Shown here piece by piece: positions 45,601 to 55,950 of a stretch of DNA of 64,000 nucleotides. Each line of letters starts with the position of its first letter. The first letter of the stretch is position 1. The DNA is from an uncultured Prevotellaceae bacterium. GTDB lineage: Bacteria; Bacteroidota; Bacteroidia; Bacteroidales; UBA932. Position numbers and translations under genes: made by a program. The notes below the pieces were generated by a model. It was not told the origin of the DNA, ran no database searches, and saw nothing but the letters and a program-made list of their open reading frames with translations. The stretch is from positions 55,884 through 119,883 of the forward strand of contig CAMVFZ010000008.1 in NCBI GenBank assembly GCA_947166905.1. Direction: 5' to 3'.

Positions 45601-47118
45601 CTAGTTCTGGGCGGCGATCAGGGCGACGATTTTGTCCACTATCGGCCTAAGGACATCGTAGCCCGCAAGGCAGTTGTTTACTATTACGGAGAAGAAAATG
45701 GTGTCCTCCGATTTGCCGCTGGAAGGCATAACGTAGCCGCTGTAGCTAAGTACGCCGCCGATTGAGCCGCTCTTGTAGCGGATCCTGGCCTTGAGCGCCT
45801 CCGGCTCCTTGGCAAGGCGGTATTCGTACATTCCGTGACCCGGCCAGCCGATGGTCCTGTAGTAGGCGTCATAATTCTTTGAACCCTTCATAGCCCTGAG
45901 GAAGTTGCAGAAGAACTCAGGCGTAAGGTAATCCTCACGGCTAAGGCCGCTTCCGTCGCGAATCTGAACCTCGCTGGTGCTTACTCCAAGCTTGGCCAGG
46001 GCATTGTATTCTGCCTTGCGACAAGCGTAATAATCGGCAGAACCAACATTCTTGCGGCCTATCATTCGATACAGCGTCTCTGCATAGTAATTGTCACTGC
46101 GCCAGTTGGTTACGCGGGCAATCTGCTCTACGGTAGGGGAGAAGGTGCTGCCAATATAGGTAAGCTCTTCTGCAGCCACTGCCGGGTAAAGGCCCTTGCC
46201 ATACTGAGGCACATTGCGAACCTGTCCGTCAGCACCGATGTCACCTGCACCACCGGTAACCTCTATGCCACCTTCCTCAAGGCACTCCTTAAGATACCAA
46301 GCACAGGTAAGCTCCGGGAACAAGTTGCTGCAACTCTCGGTCTTGGGTTTGCGGTCCACCGCAAAAGTACCGCGCATCACGGCGATGGGAGCGAACTCGG
46401 TCACGTAAAGATACAGCTCGTCGCCCGTACCTTTTTCGCCCGTGCAGCACTCCTTATAGAAGTTCATCCAAGGGGCCTGGGGATACTTCACAGTCATAGT
46501 GATAGGCTCCCCGGGAGCCGCGCCGGCAGCAACGTCGATATCCTGGCTGTTCCTGAAGAAGGACAGGCCGTGTCCGCCAGTGCCGTAATAGGTACCCATG
46601 TCCTCGTACTGCCAGCTGTCGGGCATATAGGCGCCGTCAAAATATCGGCCGTCACCGATTACCATACCGCGAATCTCGCGGATGCCGGCATCAATAACGA
46701 ACTTCTTCCATTTGGCAAGGAGAACATCCGTAGGGTCTGCGATAGAATCTTCGCTGGCGGTGGTAGGGTCGCCGCCACCCACTATGTAAAGGTCTCCGTA
46801 CAGCACTCCGTCACGCACATAGCCGCTGTGTCCAATCTTGGTCTCGAAGCGGAAGTCCGGGCCCAACTCGTTGATTGCCAGACCGGTTGATATCAACTTG
46901 TTGTTAGAGGCGGGCATCAGACGCTTGAACGGGTTGACGGCAGCCACGGTGTCTCCGTTGGCCTTGACCGCAAGCACTCCAAGGTGCGAACCCTTGAAGA
47001 CCTTTCCGTTAGAAATGTTGTCCAAATACTTCTGAGCCTCGTTCCTGGGCTTTCTTTGCGCCCATGCCGGAGCCGATACTACCAAAATTGCCAGAGCAAT
47101 AGTAAGGAATCTTTTCAT
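45601..47118 (-). CDS. dacB: D-alanyl-D-alanine carboxypeptidase/endopeptidase (PBP4, S13)
   Basis: MPASNNKL (SxxK), SDNYYAE (SxN), RYKSGSIGG (KSG). Confidence 0.9.
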   Translation of the reverse strand: MKRFLTIALAILVVSAPAWAQRKPRNEAQKYLDNISNGKVFKGSHLGVLAVKANGDTVAAVNPFKRLMPASNNKLISTGLAINELGPDFRFETKIGHSGYVRDGVLYGDLYIVGGGDPTTASEDSIADPTDVLLAKWKKFVIDAGIREIRGMVIGDGRYFDGAYMPDSWQYEDMGTYYGTGGHGLSFFRNSQDIDVAAGAAPGEPITMTVKYPQAPWMNFYKECCTGEKGTGDELYLYVTEFAPIAVMRGTFAVDRKPKTESCSNLFPELTCAWYLKECLEEGGIEVTGGAGDIGADGQVRNVPQYGKGLYPAVAAEELTYIGSTFSPTVEQIARVTNWRSDNYYAETLYRMIGRKNVGSADYYACRKAEYNALAKLGVSTSEVQIRDGSGLSREDYLTPEFFCNFLRAMKGSKNYDAYYRTIGWPGHGMYEYRLAKEPEALKARIRYKSGSIGGVLSYSGYVMPSSGKSEDTIFFSVIVNNCLAGYDVLRPIVDKIVALIAAQN

Positions 47119-47134
47119 ATTGATTTTTAATTAT

Positions 47135-49468
47135 TTACAAGGTAAGCGTACCCGTCAGCCTTATATCTTCCGATGATGCCCCGATGCCGATAACAAAGTC
47201 TCCCGGCTCTACAACAGCCTTCATCTCTTTGTCGTATACCTGGAAGGCATCGGCCCCCAGTTCAAAGCTTATGCGACTGCTTTTGCCCTTGGGAATATAA
47301 ATCCTGTTGAAGGCGCGCAGCTGCTTGCGCGGGCGTACGGTCGATGACTTGACGTCGGTGATATATAACTGGACAACCTCTTCTCCGTCGTAATCACCTG
47401 TATTGGCGATGGTTACGGAAACCGTGGCGCTGGCATCGCCGATGCGGACGATCTCCAGGTCGGAGTACTCGAAGCTGGTATAGCTCAGGCCGTAGCCAAA
47501 CTCATACAGGCCCTTGGCGGACATTTCTACGTAGTCGTGGCCAAAGGGGAACTTCTTGTTATAGTATACCGGAAGCTGGCCAACATTGCGGGGCACCGTG
47601 ACTGGCAGTCGGCCGGCAGGGTTGTAGTCGCCAAAGAGGACATCGGCAAGGGCGTTGCCTCCTTCCTGGCCGGGATACCAAAGGGTAAGAAGAGCGTCGG
47701 CATTCTCTTTCTGCCAGTTCTTGTCCAGCGGACGGCCCTCTATGTGAACAATCACAAGGGGCTTGCCGGTGGCCTTGAGTACCTTCAGCAGCGTGTTCTG
47801 CTGCCCAAGAAGGTCAAGCGAAGCGCGGTCGAAGCCTTCACCGGCCTCCATATCGCTTACCGTGCCTTCGTCTACCACGGCGGCGCCGGTATCAATGTAT
47901 TTGGTCTTGAAGTCGCGGGCGCTGGATCCGCCTACAACGGCAATTACAACATCGGCCCGCATGGCGGCGTTAACCGCCTGGGGAATGCCAGAGGCGGAGT
48001 TGTCGCGCACTGCGCAACCCTTAGCATAGATTACATTGCCATCGCCGATCTTTGCCTTGATGCCGTCCAGCATAGTTACCACGTTGCTGCGCTCCTGAGG
48101 GGCGGTGTAGTCTCCCAGCTGGTTGTACATATTGTCGGCATTGGGGCCGATGACGGCTACTTTGATATTCTTGCCAAGCGGCAGTATGCCGTTATTTTCA
48201 AGCAGAGTAACGCTCTCCAGGGCGGCCTTGTGGGCAACTTCTATATTCTCCGGGGTGCGCACCTGGATGCCGTCTTCCGGCACGTAAGGGTTGTCAAAGA
48301 GGCCAAGGTCAAACTTTATTGTAAGTACGCGTCCGGCTGCAAGGTCAAGGTCTTTCTCTGAAATCTTGCCCTCGTCCAGGCTCTTTTTCAGGCGGCTGAA
48401 GCAGTTGGCTCCAAGGTCTACGTCAACACCGGCCTTAAGGGCCATTTCTCCGGCCTCCTGCAGGTCTGCTGCGATACGATGGTCGTTTGCCAGGCCATCC
48501 ACGCTCTGAAGGTCACTAACCACAAAGCCGTCAAAGCCCCACTGCCCGCGCAGCAGGTCCGTCAGCAGCTCGCGGTTACCCGTGGTGGGCTCTCCGTCGA
48601 TGGCATTGTAGGAAGTCATTACAGAAAGAGCTCCGGCGTCGATGGCAGCCTTGAAGGTTGGCAGGAAGTTCTCATAAAGGTCTCTCTTGCCAACGAAGGA
48701 CGGGTTGCCGTTATGGCCGCCTTCCGGGATGCCGTAAGCTATGAAATGCTTGAGCGTAGAAATTACGCCTTTGTCGTAACCATTTGATTTTGGGCTGGTT
48801 CCGTGCATCATTCCGGCCGCCATAGTGCTGGTAAGATACACATCCTCTCCGTAGGTTTCTTCTACGCGGGACCAGCGGGGCTCGCGGGCCAGGTCAATCA
48901 CCGGGCCATAGGAAATGTGGCCACCCTGCGCGCGAAGCTCGGATGCAATTACGCGGCCAACCTCTGTCATCAGCTCCGGGTCCCATGTAGATGCCAGGCC
49001 GATGCTGGTAGGGAAGACTGTCGTCCCGATGGCCATGTGGCCGTGCGGGGCTTCTTCTGCCAGAATGATGGGAATACCCAGCCTGCTGTGCTCTATGCTG
49101 TATTTCTGGAGTTTATTGTAAGTCTTTGCTGCCAGAGTGGGGTTGAGGCCGTTTTCCAGCGTCTTGCGGGTCCAGGGATCCGCTCTGAAAACCGCCCAGA
49201 GCATACCACCTCCAAGGCTGTCTACGAAGTTGCGGTACAGCGGGGTGATATCTACGGAATCCTCAGAGAATTTCTCGTACATCGGCCAGCCAAGCGGGCA
49301 GATTAGCTGTCCTATCTTTTCTTCCGGGGTCATCCGTGCCAGAAGGTCCTTTACGCGTGCGTCGGTGGGCAGGTTGGCGTCTTTGTATGCAGGCGTCTTT
49401 TCACCGCCACAGGCAGCCAGAATGGCCACGATTGACAAACCCAGCAGCAGTCTTATTGTATTTTTCAT
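47135..49468 (-). CDS. GH3 beta-glucosidase/beta-xylosidase-like (BglX-type)
   Basis: FDGFVVSDLQSV nucleophile region; LARMTPEEKIGQL; C-terminal fibronectin-III-like domain. Confidence 0.85.
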   Translation of the reverse strand: MKNTIRLLLGLSIVAILAACGGEKTPAYKDANLPTDARVKDLLARMTPEEKIGQLICPLGWPMYEKFSEDSVDITPLYRNFVDSLGGGMLWAVFRADPWTRKTLENGLNPTLAAKTYNKLQKYSIEHSRLGIPIILAEEAPHGHMAIGTTVFPTSIGLASTWDPELMTEVGRVIASELRAQGGHISYGPVIDLAREPRWSRVEETYGEDVYLTSTMAAGMMHGTSPKSNGYDKGVISTLKHFIAYGIPEGGHNGNPSFVGKRDLYENFLPTFKAAIDAGALSVMTSYNAIDGEPTTGNRELLTDLLRGQWGFDGFVVSDLQSVDGLANDHRIAADLQEAGEMALKAGVDVDLGANCFSRLKKSLDEGKISEKDLDLAAGRVLTIKFDLGLFDNPYVPEDGIQVRTPENIEVAHKAALESVTLLENNGILPLGKNIKVAVIGPNADNMYNQLGDYTAPQERSNVVTMLDGIKAKIGDGNVIYAKGCAVRDNSASGIPQAVNAAMRADVVIAVVGGSSARDFKTKYIDTGAAVVDEGTVSDMEAGEGFDRASLDLLGQQNTLLKVLKATGKPLVIVHIEGRPLDKNWQKENADALLTLWYPGQEGGNALADVLFGDYNPAGRLPVTVPRNVGQLPVYYNKKFPFGHDYVEMSAKGLYEFGYGLSYTSFEYSDLEIVRIGDASATVSVTIANTGDYDGEEVVQLYITDVKSSTVRPRKQLRAFNRIYIPKGKSSRISFELGADAFQVYDKEMKAVVEPGDFVIGIGASSEDIRLTGTLTL

Positions 49469-49556
49469 ATTAGTTTATGTTCGGCCCGATAAAGATACGA
49501 AAAAACTCGTCAATCCGGAAAAGATTGCCGATATTAGCGGAAAAGTTTGACGGATT

Positions 49557-50549
49557 ATGGAATTCCCGGATGGAAAGAGATATAACTCCTTTGCGGGGTA
49601 TTACAGGGGGCGGTACGGCGAGCGTCTTCAGAAGCTTGTCGTAGATGCCGGCTTCACCTGTCCCAACAGGGATGGAACGGTGGGGCGCGGCGGTTGCACC
49701 TACTGTGATAACGCGGCCTTCCACCCCGGGTACAGCTCACCCTCAATGCCAATACTGCAACAGTTGGATGAGGGCATTACCTTCCATAAGGTGCGCTATC
49801 GTAACGCCGGGCATTACCTGGCCTATTTCCAGTCATTTTCAAATACTTACGCTCCTTTGCCGGTGCTAAGGGAGCGCTATTTCAAGGCCCTGGAGCATCC
49901 GGAAGTCGCAGGCATAGTAATCGGCACCCGTCCGGATTGCGCAGATGACGATAAGTTGGATTTCCTGGCCGATATCACTGGCGGCCGCGCCCTGCCCGGC
50001 TGGCATAGGGATCTTGCCTCTGGCCGCATAAATGCGCCAATAGTAATGCTGGAATACGGCATTGAATCCTGCTATGACGCTACGCTCGAGCGCATAAACC
50101 GCGGGCACGACTTCCAGTGCGCCCGCCTTGCCGTAGAGGCTGCGGCAGCAAGGGGGCTGGACGTAGGCGCCCATTTTATACTGGGCCTTCCGGGAGAAAC
50201 CCGGCAGATGCTTCTGGACCAGTGCTCAATTATAAACGAGCTGCCTCTTACCAGCGTAAAGTTCCATCAGCTTCAATATGTAAAAGGAACCCGGATGGAG
50301 GCCGAGCACGACGCCCATCCGGAGGATTTTCTGGATTTGAATCTATCTGATTATCTGGACTTTGCGATAGATATTCTGGAACGTCTACGACCCGGCCTGT
50401 ACATAGAAAGGATTGCAGGGGAGGTTCCGCCCCGCTTTGTCAAGGAAGCCCGCTGGGGCCTCATCCGCAACTTTGAAGTGTTGCGGATGCTGGATGCCCG
50501 TCTGGAGGAAAGGGATACCTGTCAGGGTAGGTACTATTCCGGTTTGTAA
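49557..50549 (+). CDS. Radical SAM protein, TIGR01212/YhcC-like
   Basis: CPNRDGTVGRGGCTYCDNAAFHP; GTRPDCADDDKLDFLA; GAHFILGLPGET. Confidence 0.85.
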   Translation: MEFPDGKRYNSFAGYYRGRYGERLQKLVVDAGFTCPNRDGTVGRGGCTYCDNAAFHPGYSSPSMPILQQLDEGITFHKVRYRNAGHYLAYFQSFSNTYAPLPVLRERYFKALEHPEVAGIVIGTRPDCADDDKLDFLADITGGRALPGWHRDLASGRINAPIVMLEYGIESCYDATLERINRGHDFQCARLAVEAAAARGLDVGAHFILGLPGETRQMLLDQCSIINELPLTSVKFHQLQYVKGTRMEAEHDAHPEDFLDLNLSDYLDFAIDILERLRPGLYIERIAGEVPPRFVKEARWGLIRNFEVLRMLDARLEERDTCQGRYYSGL

Positions 50550-51787
50550 GACTGAGCTTTGAACTCTTCCCAGTTGTAATAAGGCCAGGATGCAGTAGCC
50601 ATCGGCAGTTTGGCCTCGCGACCGTTCAACAATACCTTGAACAGGGTAGGCTTGCCATCACAGCGATAGAATACAAAGTGGATGTTGGCTCCCATCGGCA
50701 CGTCCCAAATAGGGCACCATGCGGGAATCTCGTCCGCATTGTCAATATCGTGGCCGAAACCGTTTACACCAAGGGTCATGAACAGGGGCAGGATGGTGTA
50801 GTCGTGGCCAAAACGGAGGTCTGCGCCAACCTCGCCGGAGGCGATGCGCTCATCGGCCTTGCTGATAATATCCTTGAGGATAGGGTAGTAGCCAAGATGG
50901 GTCTCCCAGGCATACCAGTGGAACTGGAAGTTGTCTATCTTAAGCAGGGCGACGCGCTCTTCCGGGGTGAAAATGTCCGTGAAATCCAGGTCAGTATCAA
51001 GGCTGGGCATGCCGGCTGCAAAGAAGTAAAGGTATGATACCAGATCCCACTGCTCTTTCTCGGGAACAACCTGGTCGATGTCTTTGAAAACGCGGCCCAT
51101 GATGGTCTTGTAGTCGATGGTGCGCTCTATGTACTGCTCCCAGGTCTCTTTGTAAGAGGCGGGGGTTTTCTTGAAGTTTTTATTCCTGAAAGGATTGCTG
51201 CTGTCAAGAGGCAGTATGGCGGGAAGGAAGTACTTTCCAAAATTCTCAAAGATGTCCAGCCCCGGATTGCAGCCCTTGAGCCCAAGGCAGAATGAAGACA
51301 TCGTCATTACGCAGCGGGTAGAAGTAGAGGTCCATGCGCGTACGTGGGCGCCGTCCGGGAATATCTCCGGGAAGTTGGCGTACATGCGCTCTGCAAGCTC
51401 TTTCTGCTGCTGCCAGCCCTTGCGGGACAGGTCTCCTACGCGGTAGCGTACAGAAGGGTAAAGCTGGTCGAAGCGCTCTTTATAGCTCTTGCCCTGCTCT
51501 GTAAGGTTGCCTTCTTCTGCGGCCTTGACAAGCAACTTGTGAATCTTGTCGTAGATGTCGCTTTGCCAGGCGTAACGTGCGCCGTGGCGGCCATAGTGGC
51601 TAAGGTAGAAGGCCTCGTAGCCTTCCGGTGCGGGGGTGAGCTGAACCGGGCCGGTGGGGCAGAGGAAATCGGTGCCGTCCAGATACTCGGGATGCTCTTT
51701 TATTTCCTTAAGAAAATCCACCTGTGCGCTTGCCAACAGGGATGTCAGCAACAATAGAATGGTGGCAAAAAGATGTCTTGTTCTCAT
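50534..51787 (-). CDS. Secreted histidine acid phosphatase, paralogous to the C-terminal half of 7186..9333
   Basis: LSHYGRHGARY; RVGDLSRKGWQQQ; ADLRFGHDYTI. Confidence 0.8.
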   Translation of the reverse strand: MRTRHLFATILLLLTSLLASAQVDFLKEIKEHPEYLDGTDFLCPTGPVQLTPAPEGYEAFYLSHYGRHGARYAWQSDIYDKIHKLLVKAAEEGNLTEQGKSYKERFDQLYPSVRYRVGDLSRKGWQQQKELAERMYANFPEIFPDGAHVRAWTSTSTRCVMTMSSFCLGLKGCNPGLDIFENFGKYFLPAILPLDSSNPFRNKNFKKTPASYKETWEQYIERTIDYKTIMGRVFKDIDQVVPEKEQWDLVSYLYFFAAGMPSLDTDLDFTDIFTPEERVALLKIDNFQFHWYAWETHLGYYPILKDIISKADERIASGEVGADLRFGHDYTILPLFMTLGVNGFGHDIDNADEIPAWCPIWDVPMGANIHFVFYRCDGKPTLFKVLLNGREAKLPMATASWPYYNWEEFKAQSYKPE

Positions 51788-51789
51788 GG

Positions 51790-52953
51790 TTATTTCTTCT
51801 TTTGATTTTTCTCTCTGTATTCACTGGGTGAGCAGCCAAAAATCTGCTTGAAGCGGCGTGAAATGCTCTTGGTGTCGCTCTCTCCAAGGGAAAGTGCAAT
51901 GCCTATTACCTGCTCGTCCGTATCGACAAGAAGCTCTGCGAAGCGTTTGATCCTAAGGTCGGATATATGCTGATAGAGCGTATGGCCGGTCACTTCCTTG
52001 AAGCGGCGTTCCAGAAGGCGGCGCGACAGCGCAACCTCTCCCATCACATCCTTTACGGATATCTTCTTGGTATAGTTCTGGTGGATGAACTGCACGGCCT
52101 TCTGGATCTGGGTGTCGTTAGTCGCATAAGCGGCGGTAGAAAGGCGTCCCACTATCTTTACAGGATGCAGCACTACGTCTTCCGGCGGCAGATCCGGGGT
52201 CATTACCCTTTTCTCTATCATCTGGGCAAGGCGGTATCCACCGTCCTCGATATCGATCTGGATACTGGACAGGGGAGTCACAACCAGGCTGCAAAGGGTC
52301 TCGTCGTTATCCACACCTATCACAGAGACATCGGTAGGTACCTTGATGCCCTTGATGTTGCATGCGGCCAGAAGATGCGAGCCCTGGTTGTCGTCGCAGG
52401 CCATTATGCCTATCGGCTTGGGAATGGCATGGAGCCATGCGTCCAATTGGTTCTTTTCATAAAACCACAGCTGGTCAATGTTCTGCATGGTGTAGGAGAA
52501 CAGGGAATCTCCATAGCCGGCGGCCTCTATCTCACGGCGGAAGCCCTCGAAGCGCTCGTCCGACCAGCATACGTCCTTGAACCCGAAGAAGCCAAAGTTC
52601 TTGAATCCTCTTTCCAGGTAAAACCTTGCTGCCATGCGTCCCTGGGCGTAGTAGTCTCCGGTAATGTTGGGGATGCAGGAGAAGCGCTTTTTATAGTCCT
52701 GCGCAAAGGCCACGATGCCGTTTTTGGCAAATAGGCTTACGTCTTCGTTTTCGTCGAACTGACCTATTACCGCATCGCCGCCGTTATCCTTTATCAGCTT
52801 GACAACGCCCTCTATACCAAGCATTTTCTTGTACTCGGGCGGCATTCGCATGATATCCCACGGCTTGGTGTTGCGGGAGTAGCTGACGATTCCCTTAAGC
52901 AGTCTGTGCGGGAATGACTCTGTGAAGTCTGATATTATCAGAAGCTTAATCAT
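51790..52953 (-). CDS. XylR-like transcriptional regulator (periplasmic-binding-type sensor + AraC HTH)
   Basis: LacI/PBP-like core (GIMACDDNQGSHLLAACNIKGIKVPTDVSVIGVDND) and AraC C-terminus (ALSRRLLERRFKEVTGHTLYQHISDLRIKRF...SRRFKQIFGCSPSEYR). Confidence 0.85.
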   Translation of the reverse strand: MIKLLIISDFTESFPHRLLKGIVSYSRNTKPWDIMRMPPEYKKMLGIEGVVKLIKDNGGDAVIGQFDENEDVSLFAKNGIVAFAQDYKKRFSCIPNITGDYYAQGRMAARFYLERGFKNFGFFGFKDVCWSDERFEGFRREIEAAGYGDSLFSYTMQNIDQLWFYEKNQLDAWLHAIPKPIGIMACDDNQGSHLLAACNIKGIKVPTDVSVIGVDNDETLCSLVVTPLSSIQIDIEDGGYRLAQMIEKRVMTPDLPPEDVVLHPVKIVGRLSTAAYATNDTQIQKAVQFIHQNYTKKISVKDVMGEVALSRRLLERRFKEVTGHTLYQHISDLRIKRFAELLVDTDEQVIGIALSLGESDTKSISRRFKQIFGCSPSEYREKNQKKK

Positions 52954-52954
52954 A

Positions 52955-54967
52955 TTAGTTTTTGTGATATGTGATTCCGATTGAGTCGTAGTAAGGGTAT
53001 TCGTGTTCTACGACTATGCTGAAGAACTTGTCGAAGTCTGCCAGGAAGGCCTCTTCGTCGTCCTTGCCCCAGGCGGGAACAGCGTTCCATGCACGCTCGA
53101 ACTGGCCCACTGCCTTTGGGAAGATGTAGTAACTTACGTGGTCGAAATTACGTATTGTTTCAGACCATAACTGGCCCTGCGTGCCGATGATGTTGGGCCG
53201 TCCGGCCTGGGTAAGCTCTGTCTTGCACTTGATTGCGTAGGGCAGGAAAGAGAAGGAGGTTTTCTCGCTAACAAAACCTGACCATGAGTGGCCGCGCTCC
53301 AGCTTGCTGTCGTTATAAGCCATGTCAAAGTAGTTGTGGGAAGCGTTTGAAAGCACCACCTGGATGCCGTCGTTGGCCATGGTGTAGGCCTGATCTACGC
53401 GGCCTCTGGAAACAGCCCAGAGGTAAATTGTGAATACGTTCCTCTTGAGTTTCTCGTAGGTTTCCGGCTGCAGGTGCTGCGCAACTTCCTGCCAGCCTGC
53501 GATCTTTACACCCTTGCTTTCTGCAATGTCAAGTACGTTGCTTATGAAGTAGTCCTTGAGCAGATCCGTCTTTTCCCAGCCGTTCTGCGCCATCAGTGCC
53601 TGGCAGGCAGGGGAGCCCACCCATGCGCCCTCCGGGACCTCGTCGCCGCCCACGTGGATGGCATCCAGCGGCACGCCTGCCTCTTCGTAGAGGGCGATTA
53701 TGCCGTCGAAGACGGTATCGATGAACTTGTATGTAGAGGGCAGCGCCACGTTGATGGCATTATCCGTATAGTCCTGTACCGATGTATACTTGGATGTGTC
53801 TGCGGCCTCTGAAAGCAGGCAGCTGACGTCTCCGGTGCGCTGTGCGCGTACTTCCATGGACTTGATTGCGGCCCTGGAATGTCCGGGAGTGTCGAACTCC
53901 GGAATCACGTGAATCTGGCGTGCGGCGGCGTAACGCAGGATTTCTACATAATCTGCGTGTGAATAGTAGCCGTTGCCGGAAGATGTGGCGTCATTCCTGT
54001 CCGGGGTGGTGCAGTAGGTAACCTGCAGAGCCTCTGGCTCAGAGAACGTTCCGTCTTCTGCCAGTACCGGGATGCTGCGGAAGGCACCGTAGCTTGTAAG
54101 CTCCGGCAGGGCGTCGATTTCTACTCGCCAGCCCTCGTCGTCGCCAAGGTGAAGATGCAGGTAATTAACCTTGTAATGTGCCAGCAAGTCTATGAGCTTG
54201 AGAAGGTTGTCCTTGGTTGTAAAGTTGCGGCTGACATCCAGCATAAAGCCTCTGTAAGGCATATCCGGCCAGTCGGTTACAACTGCGTTGGGTACGGGTT
54301 TACCCGCAGCGTTGCGGCGGATGTTGTCCAGTGTGACCGATGCGTAGTATGCTCCGGCCTCATCGGCGGCCTCAATGGTTATTCCGCCGTCGATGGTAAT
54401 CCTGTACCAGCCGGGAACCTGGCCTTCAGTCATCATGACCTCGCCGTTCGCAAGAGCGGTGATATCTGTTTCTCCATCAGCCATTTCAACGGACTTTAGA
54501 CGGGGAATAATGTCGTATACACCAACCTCTACGGCCGTATATTCGAAGGAATGTTTCTCTTCTGCGGGTAGGAATACGTATTTTGCGTCAAGAGGCTCTG
54601 CTTTCTGTCCTTTTTTCTGCAGGTAGAAGCCTTCCGGAGCGCGGCACTGGTTTACCAGAGGTTTGGCCTGATAGCGCAGGCGGATCGTATCCTTGCCCTC
54701 CGCCATGGGAACTACGCGGTACATTGTGCCGCTAAGATGCTGAATATCAGCCATAGCGCCCTCTTCCATGATGACGGGAGTGCGGAACTGGTTGAACCAG
54801 ATTGTCCATTCCGTACCTGCCGGAGGGTTCACAATTTCCATCATGTGGGTGGCCTTTCCGGTCTCAGGGTCCTTCGGACCCTCGGTCCAAATCACTTTGC
54901 ACGGGGATGAACACGCTACGCACATCGCGCACGTAAATAATAGGTATAAACTGTGCATCGCCTTCAT
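52955..54967 (-). CDS. GH20 beta-N-acetylhexosaminidase lipoprotein
   Basis: HVGGDEVPEGAW catalytic D-E; PYRGFMLDVSRNFTTKDNLLKLIDLLAHYKVNYLHLHLGDDEGWRVEI. Start placed at ATG 54967. Confidence 0.9.
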   Translation of the reverse strand: MKAMHSLYLLFTCAMCVACSSPCKVIWTEGPKDPETGKATHMMEIVNPPAGTEWTIWFNQFRTPVIMEEGAMADIQHLSGTMYRVVPMAEGKDTIRLRYQAKPLVNQCRAPEGFYLQKKGQKAEPLDAKYVFLPAEEKHSFEYTAVEVGVYDIIPRLKSVEMADGETDITALANGEVMMTEGQVPGWYRITIDGGITIEAADEAGAYYASVTLDNIRRNAAGKPVPNAVVTDWPDMPYRGFMLDVSRNFTTKDNLLKLIDLLAHYKVNYLHLHLGDDEGWRVEIDALPELTSYGAFRSIPVLAEDGTFSEPEALQVTYCTTPDRNDATSSGNGYYSHADYVEILRYAAARQIHVIPEFDTPGHSRAAIKSMEVRAQRTGDVSCLLSEAADTSKYTSVQDYTDNAINVALPSTYKFIDTVFDGIIALYEEAGVPLDAIHVGGDEVPEGAWVGSPACQALMAQNGWEKTDLLKDYFISNVLDIAESKGVKIAGWQEVAQHLQPETYEKLKRNVFTIYLWAVSRGRVDQAYTMANDGIQVVLSNASHNYFDMAYNDSKLERGHSWSGFVSEKTSFSFLPYAIKCKTELTQAGRPNIIGTQGQLWSETIRNFDHVSYYIFPKAVGQFERAWNAVPAWGKDDEEAFLADFDKFFSIVVEHEYPYYDSIGITYHKN

Positions 54968-55031
54968 TATCAACGTATTTTAATTGTTTCCACAAATATG
55001 GCATAAAAAATTAAAACGTTAAATAAAAATA

Positions 55032-55060
55032 CGCAAATTGTTACACTAATTGCGCAAATT
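55032..55060. promoter_or_regulatory. Candidate operator copy A, CGCAAATTGTTACACTAATTGCGCAAATT
   Basis: Divergent intergenic region; resembles 59649..59679; AATTAAAACG also present in both regions (55009-55018 and 59693-59702). Confidence 0.45.
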
Positions 55061-55086
55061 TGCGCGTGTTAAACGTTTCTTATTGA

Positions 55087-55094
55087 TATTTTTG
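55087..55094 (+). promoter_or_regulatory. Bacteroidota -7 box TATTTTTG upstream of ROK kinase
   Basis: Matches TAnnTTTG, 19 nt before ATG 55114. Confidence 0.5.
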
Positions 55095-55113
55095 CGAAAA
55101 AATACACACAAAT

Positions 55114-55941
55114 ATGACTATAGGAATCGACATCGGAGGTACCAATCTGAGCTTTGGACAGGTTCAGGATGGTCGGCTGAAAACTATGTTTTCAGTGCCT
55201 TCTTTTGCATCTGATGCCACTCAGGAGCAAACCATGGAATACCTTGTATCCAACATACGGCGCATCTTCACAAAAGATACCGAAAAGATTGGCATCGGTG
55301 TTCCGTCGGTGGTGGACGTGAAAAAAGGCATCGTCTATGATACCCAGAACATTCCTTCCTGGAAGGAGGTTCATCTGAAAGAGTATCTTGAGGATGTTTT
55401 CAAGGTCCCGGTGGCCATTAACAATGATGCCAACTGCTACGCGATGGGCGTTTACGCCAAGTATCCTGCAGAGGATAAGCCGGAATCCCTGGTAGTGGTT
55501 ACCCTTGGAACAGGTGTCGGTACGGGTATCGTCATTGACGGCAAGCTTTACAGCGGCGCAAATTGCGGCGCCGGTGAGGTTGGCTGCCTGCCGTACAGGG
55601 ACTCTATCCTTGAGGACTACTGCAGCAAGAAGTTCTTCACTGGCTTGGGTACGGACGGCAAGACCATTTCTGCCAAGGCCAAGGAAGGGGACCCGGACGC
55701 CCTCCTCGTTTACGACGAGTTCGGAAAGCACATGGGCTTCCTCATCTGTTCCGTCCTTTATGCCTACGACCCCAGCCACATCGCCCTTGGCGGCGGTGTC
55801 GCCAACGGTTATAAATACTTCTGCCAGTCGATGGAGGCCTTCGTGAAGGAGCACTTCCCGTACACCAAGACCATCGAGAAACTTAAGGTGAACATTTATA
55901 CAGATAATGACATTCCAGTAATAGGCGCATCATTAATCTAG
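55114..55941 (+). CDS. ROK-family sugar/amino-sugar kinase
   Basis: IGIDIGGTNLSFG; VAINNDANCYA; VVTLGTGVGTGIVIDGKLYSGANCGAGEVG. Confidence 0.85.
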   Translation: MTIGIDIGGTNLSFGQVQDGRLKTMFSVPSFASDATQEQTMEYLVSNIRRIFTKDTEKIGIGVPSVVDVKKGIVYDTQNIPSWKEVHLKEYLEDVFKVPVAINNDANCYAMGVYAKYPAEDKPESLVVVTLGTGVGTGIVIDGKLYSGANCGAGEVGCLPYRDSILEDYCSKKFFTGLGTDGKTISAKAKEGDPDALLVYDEFGKHMGFLICSVLYAYDPSHIALGGGVANGYKYFCQSMEAFVKEHFPYTKTIEKLKVNIYTDNDIPVIGASLI

Positions 55942-55950
55942 AAAGCAGAT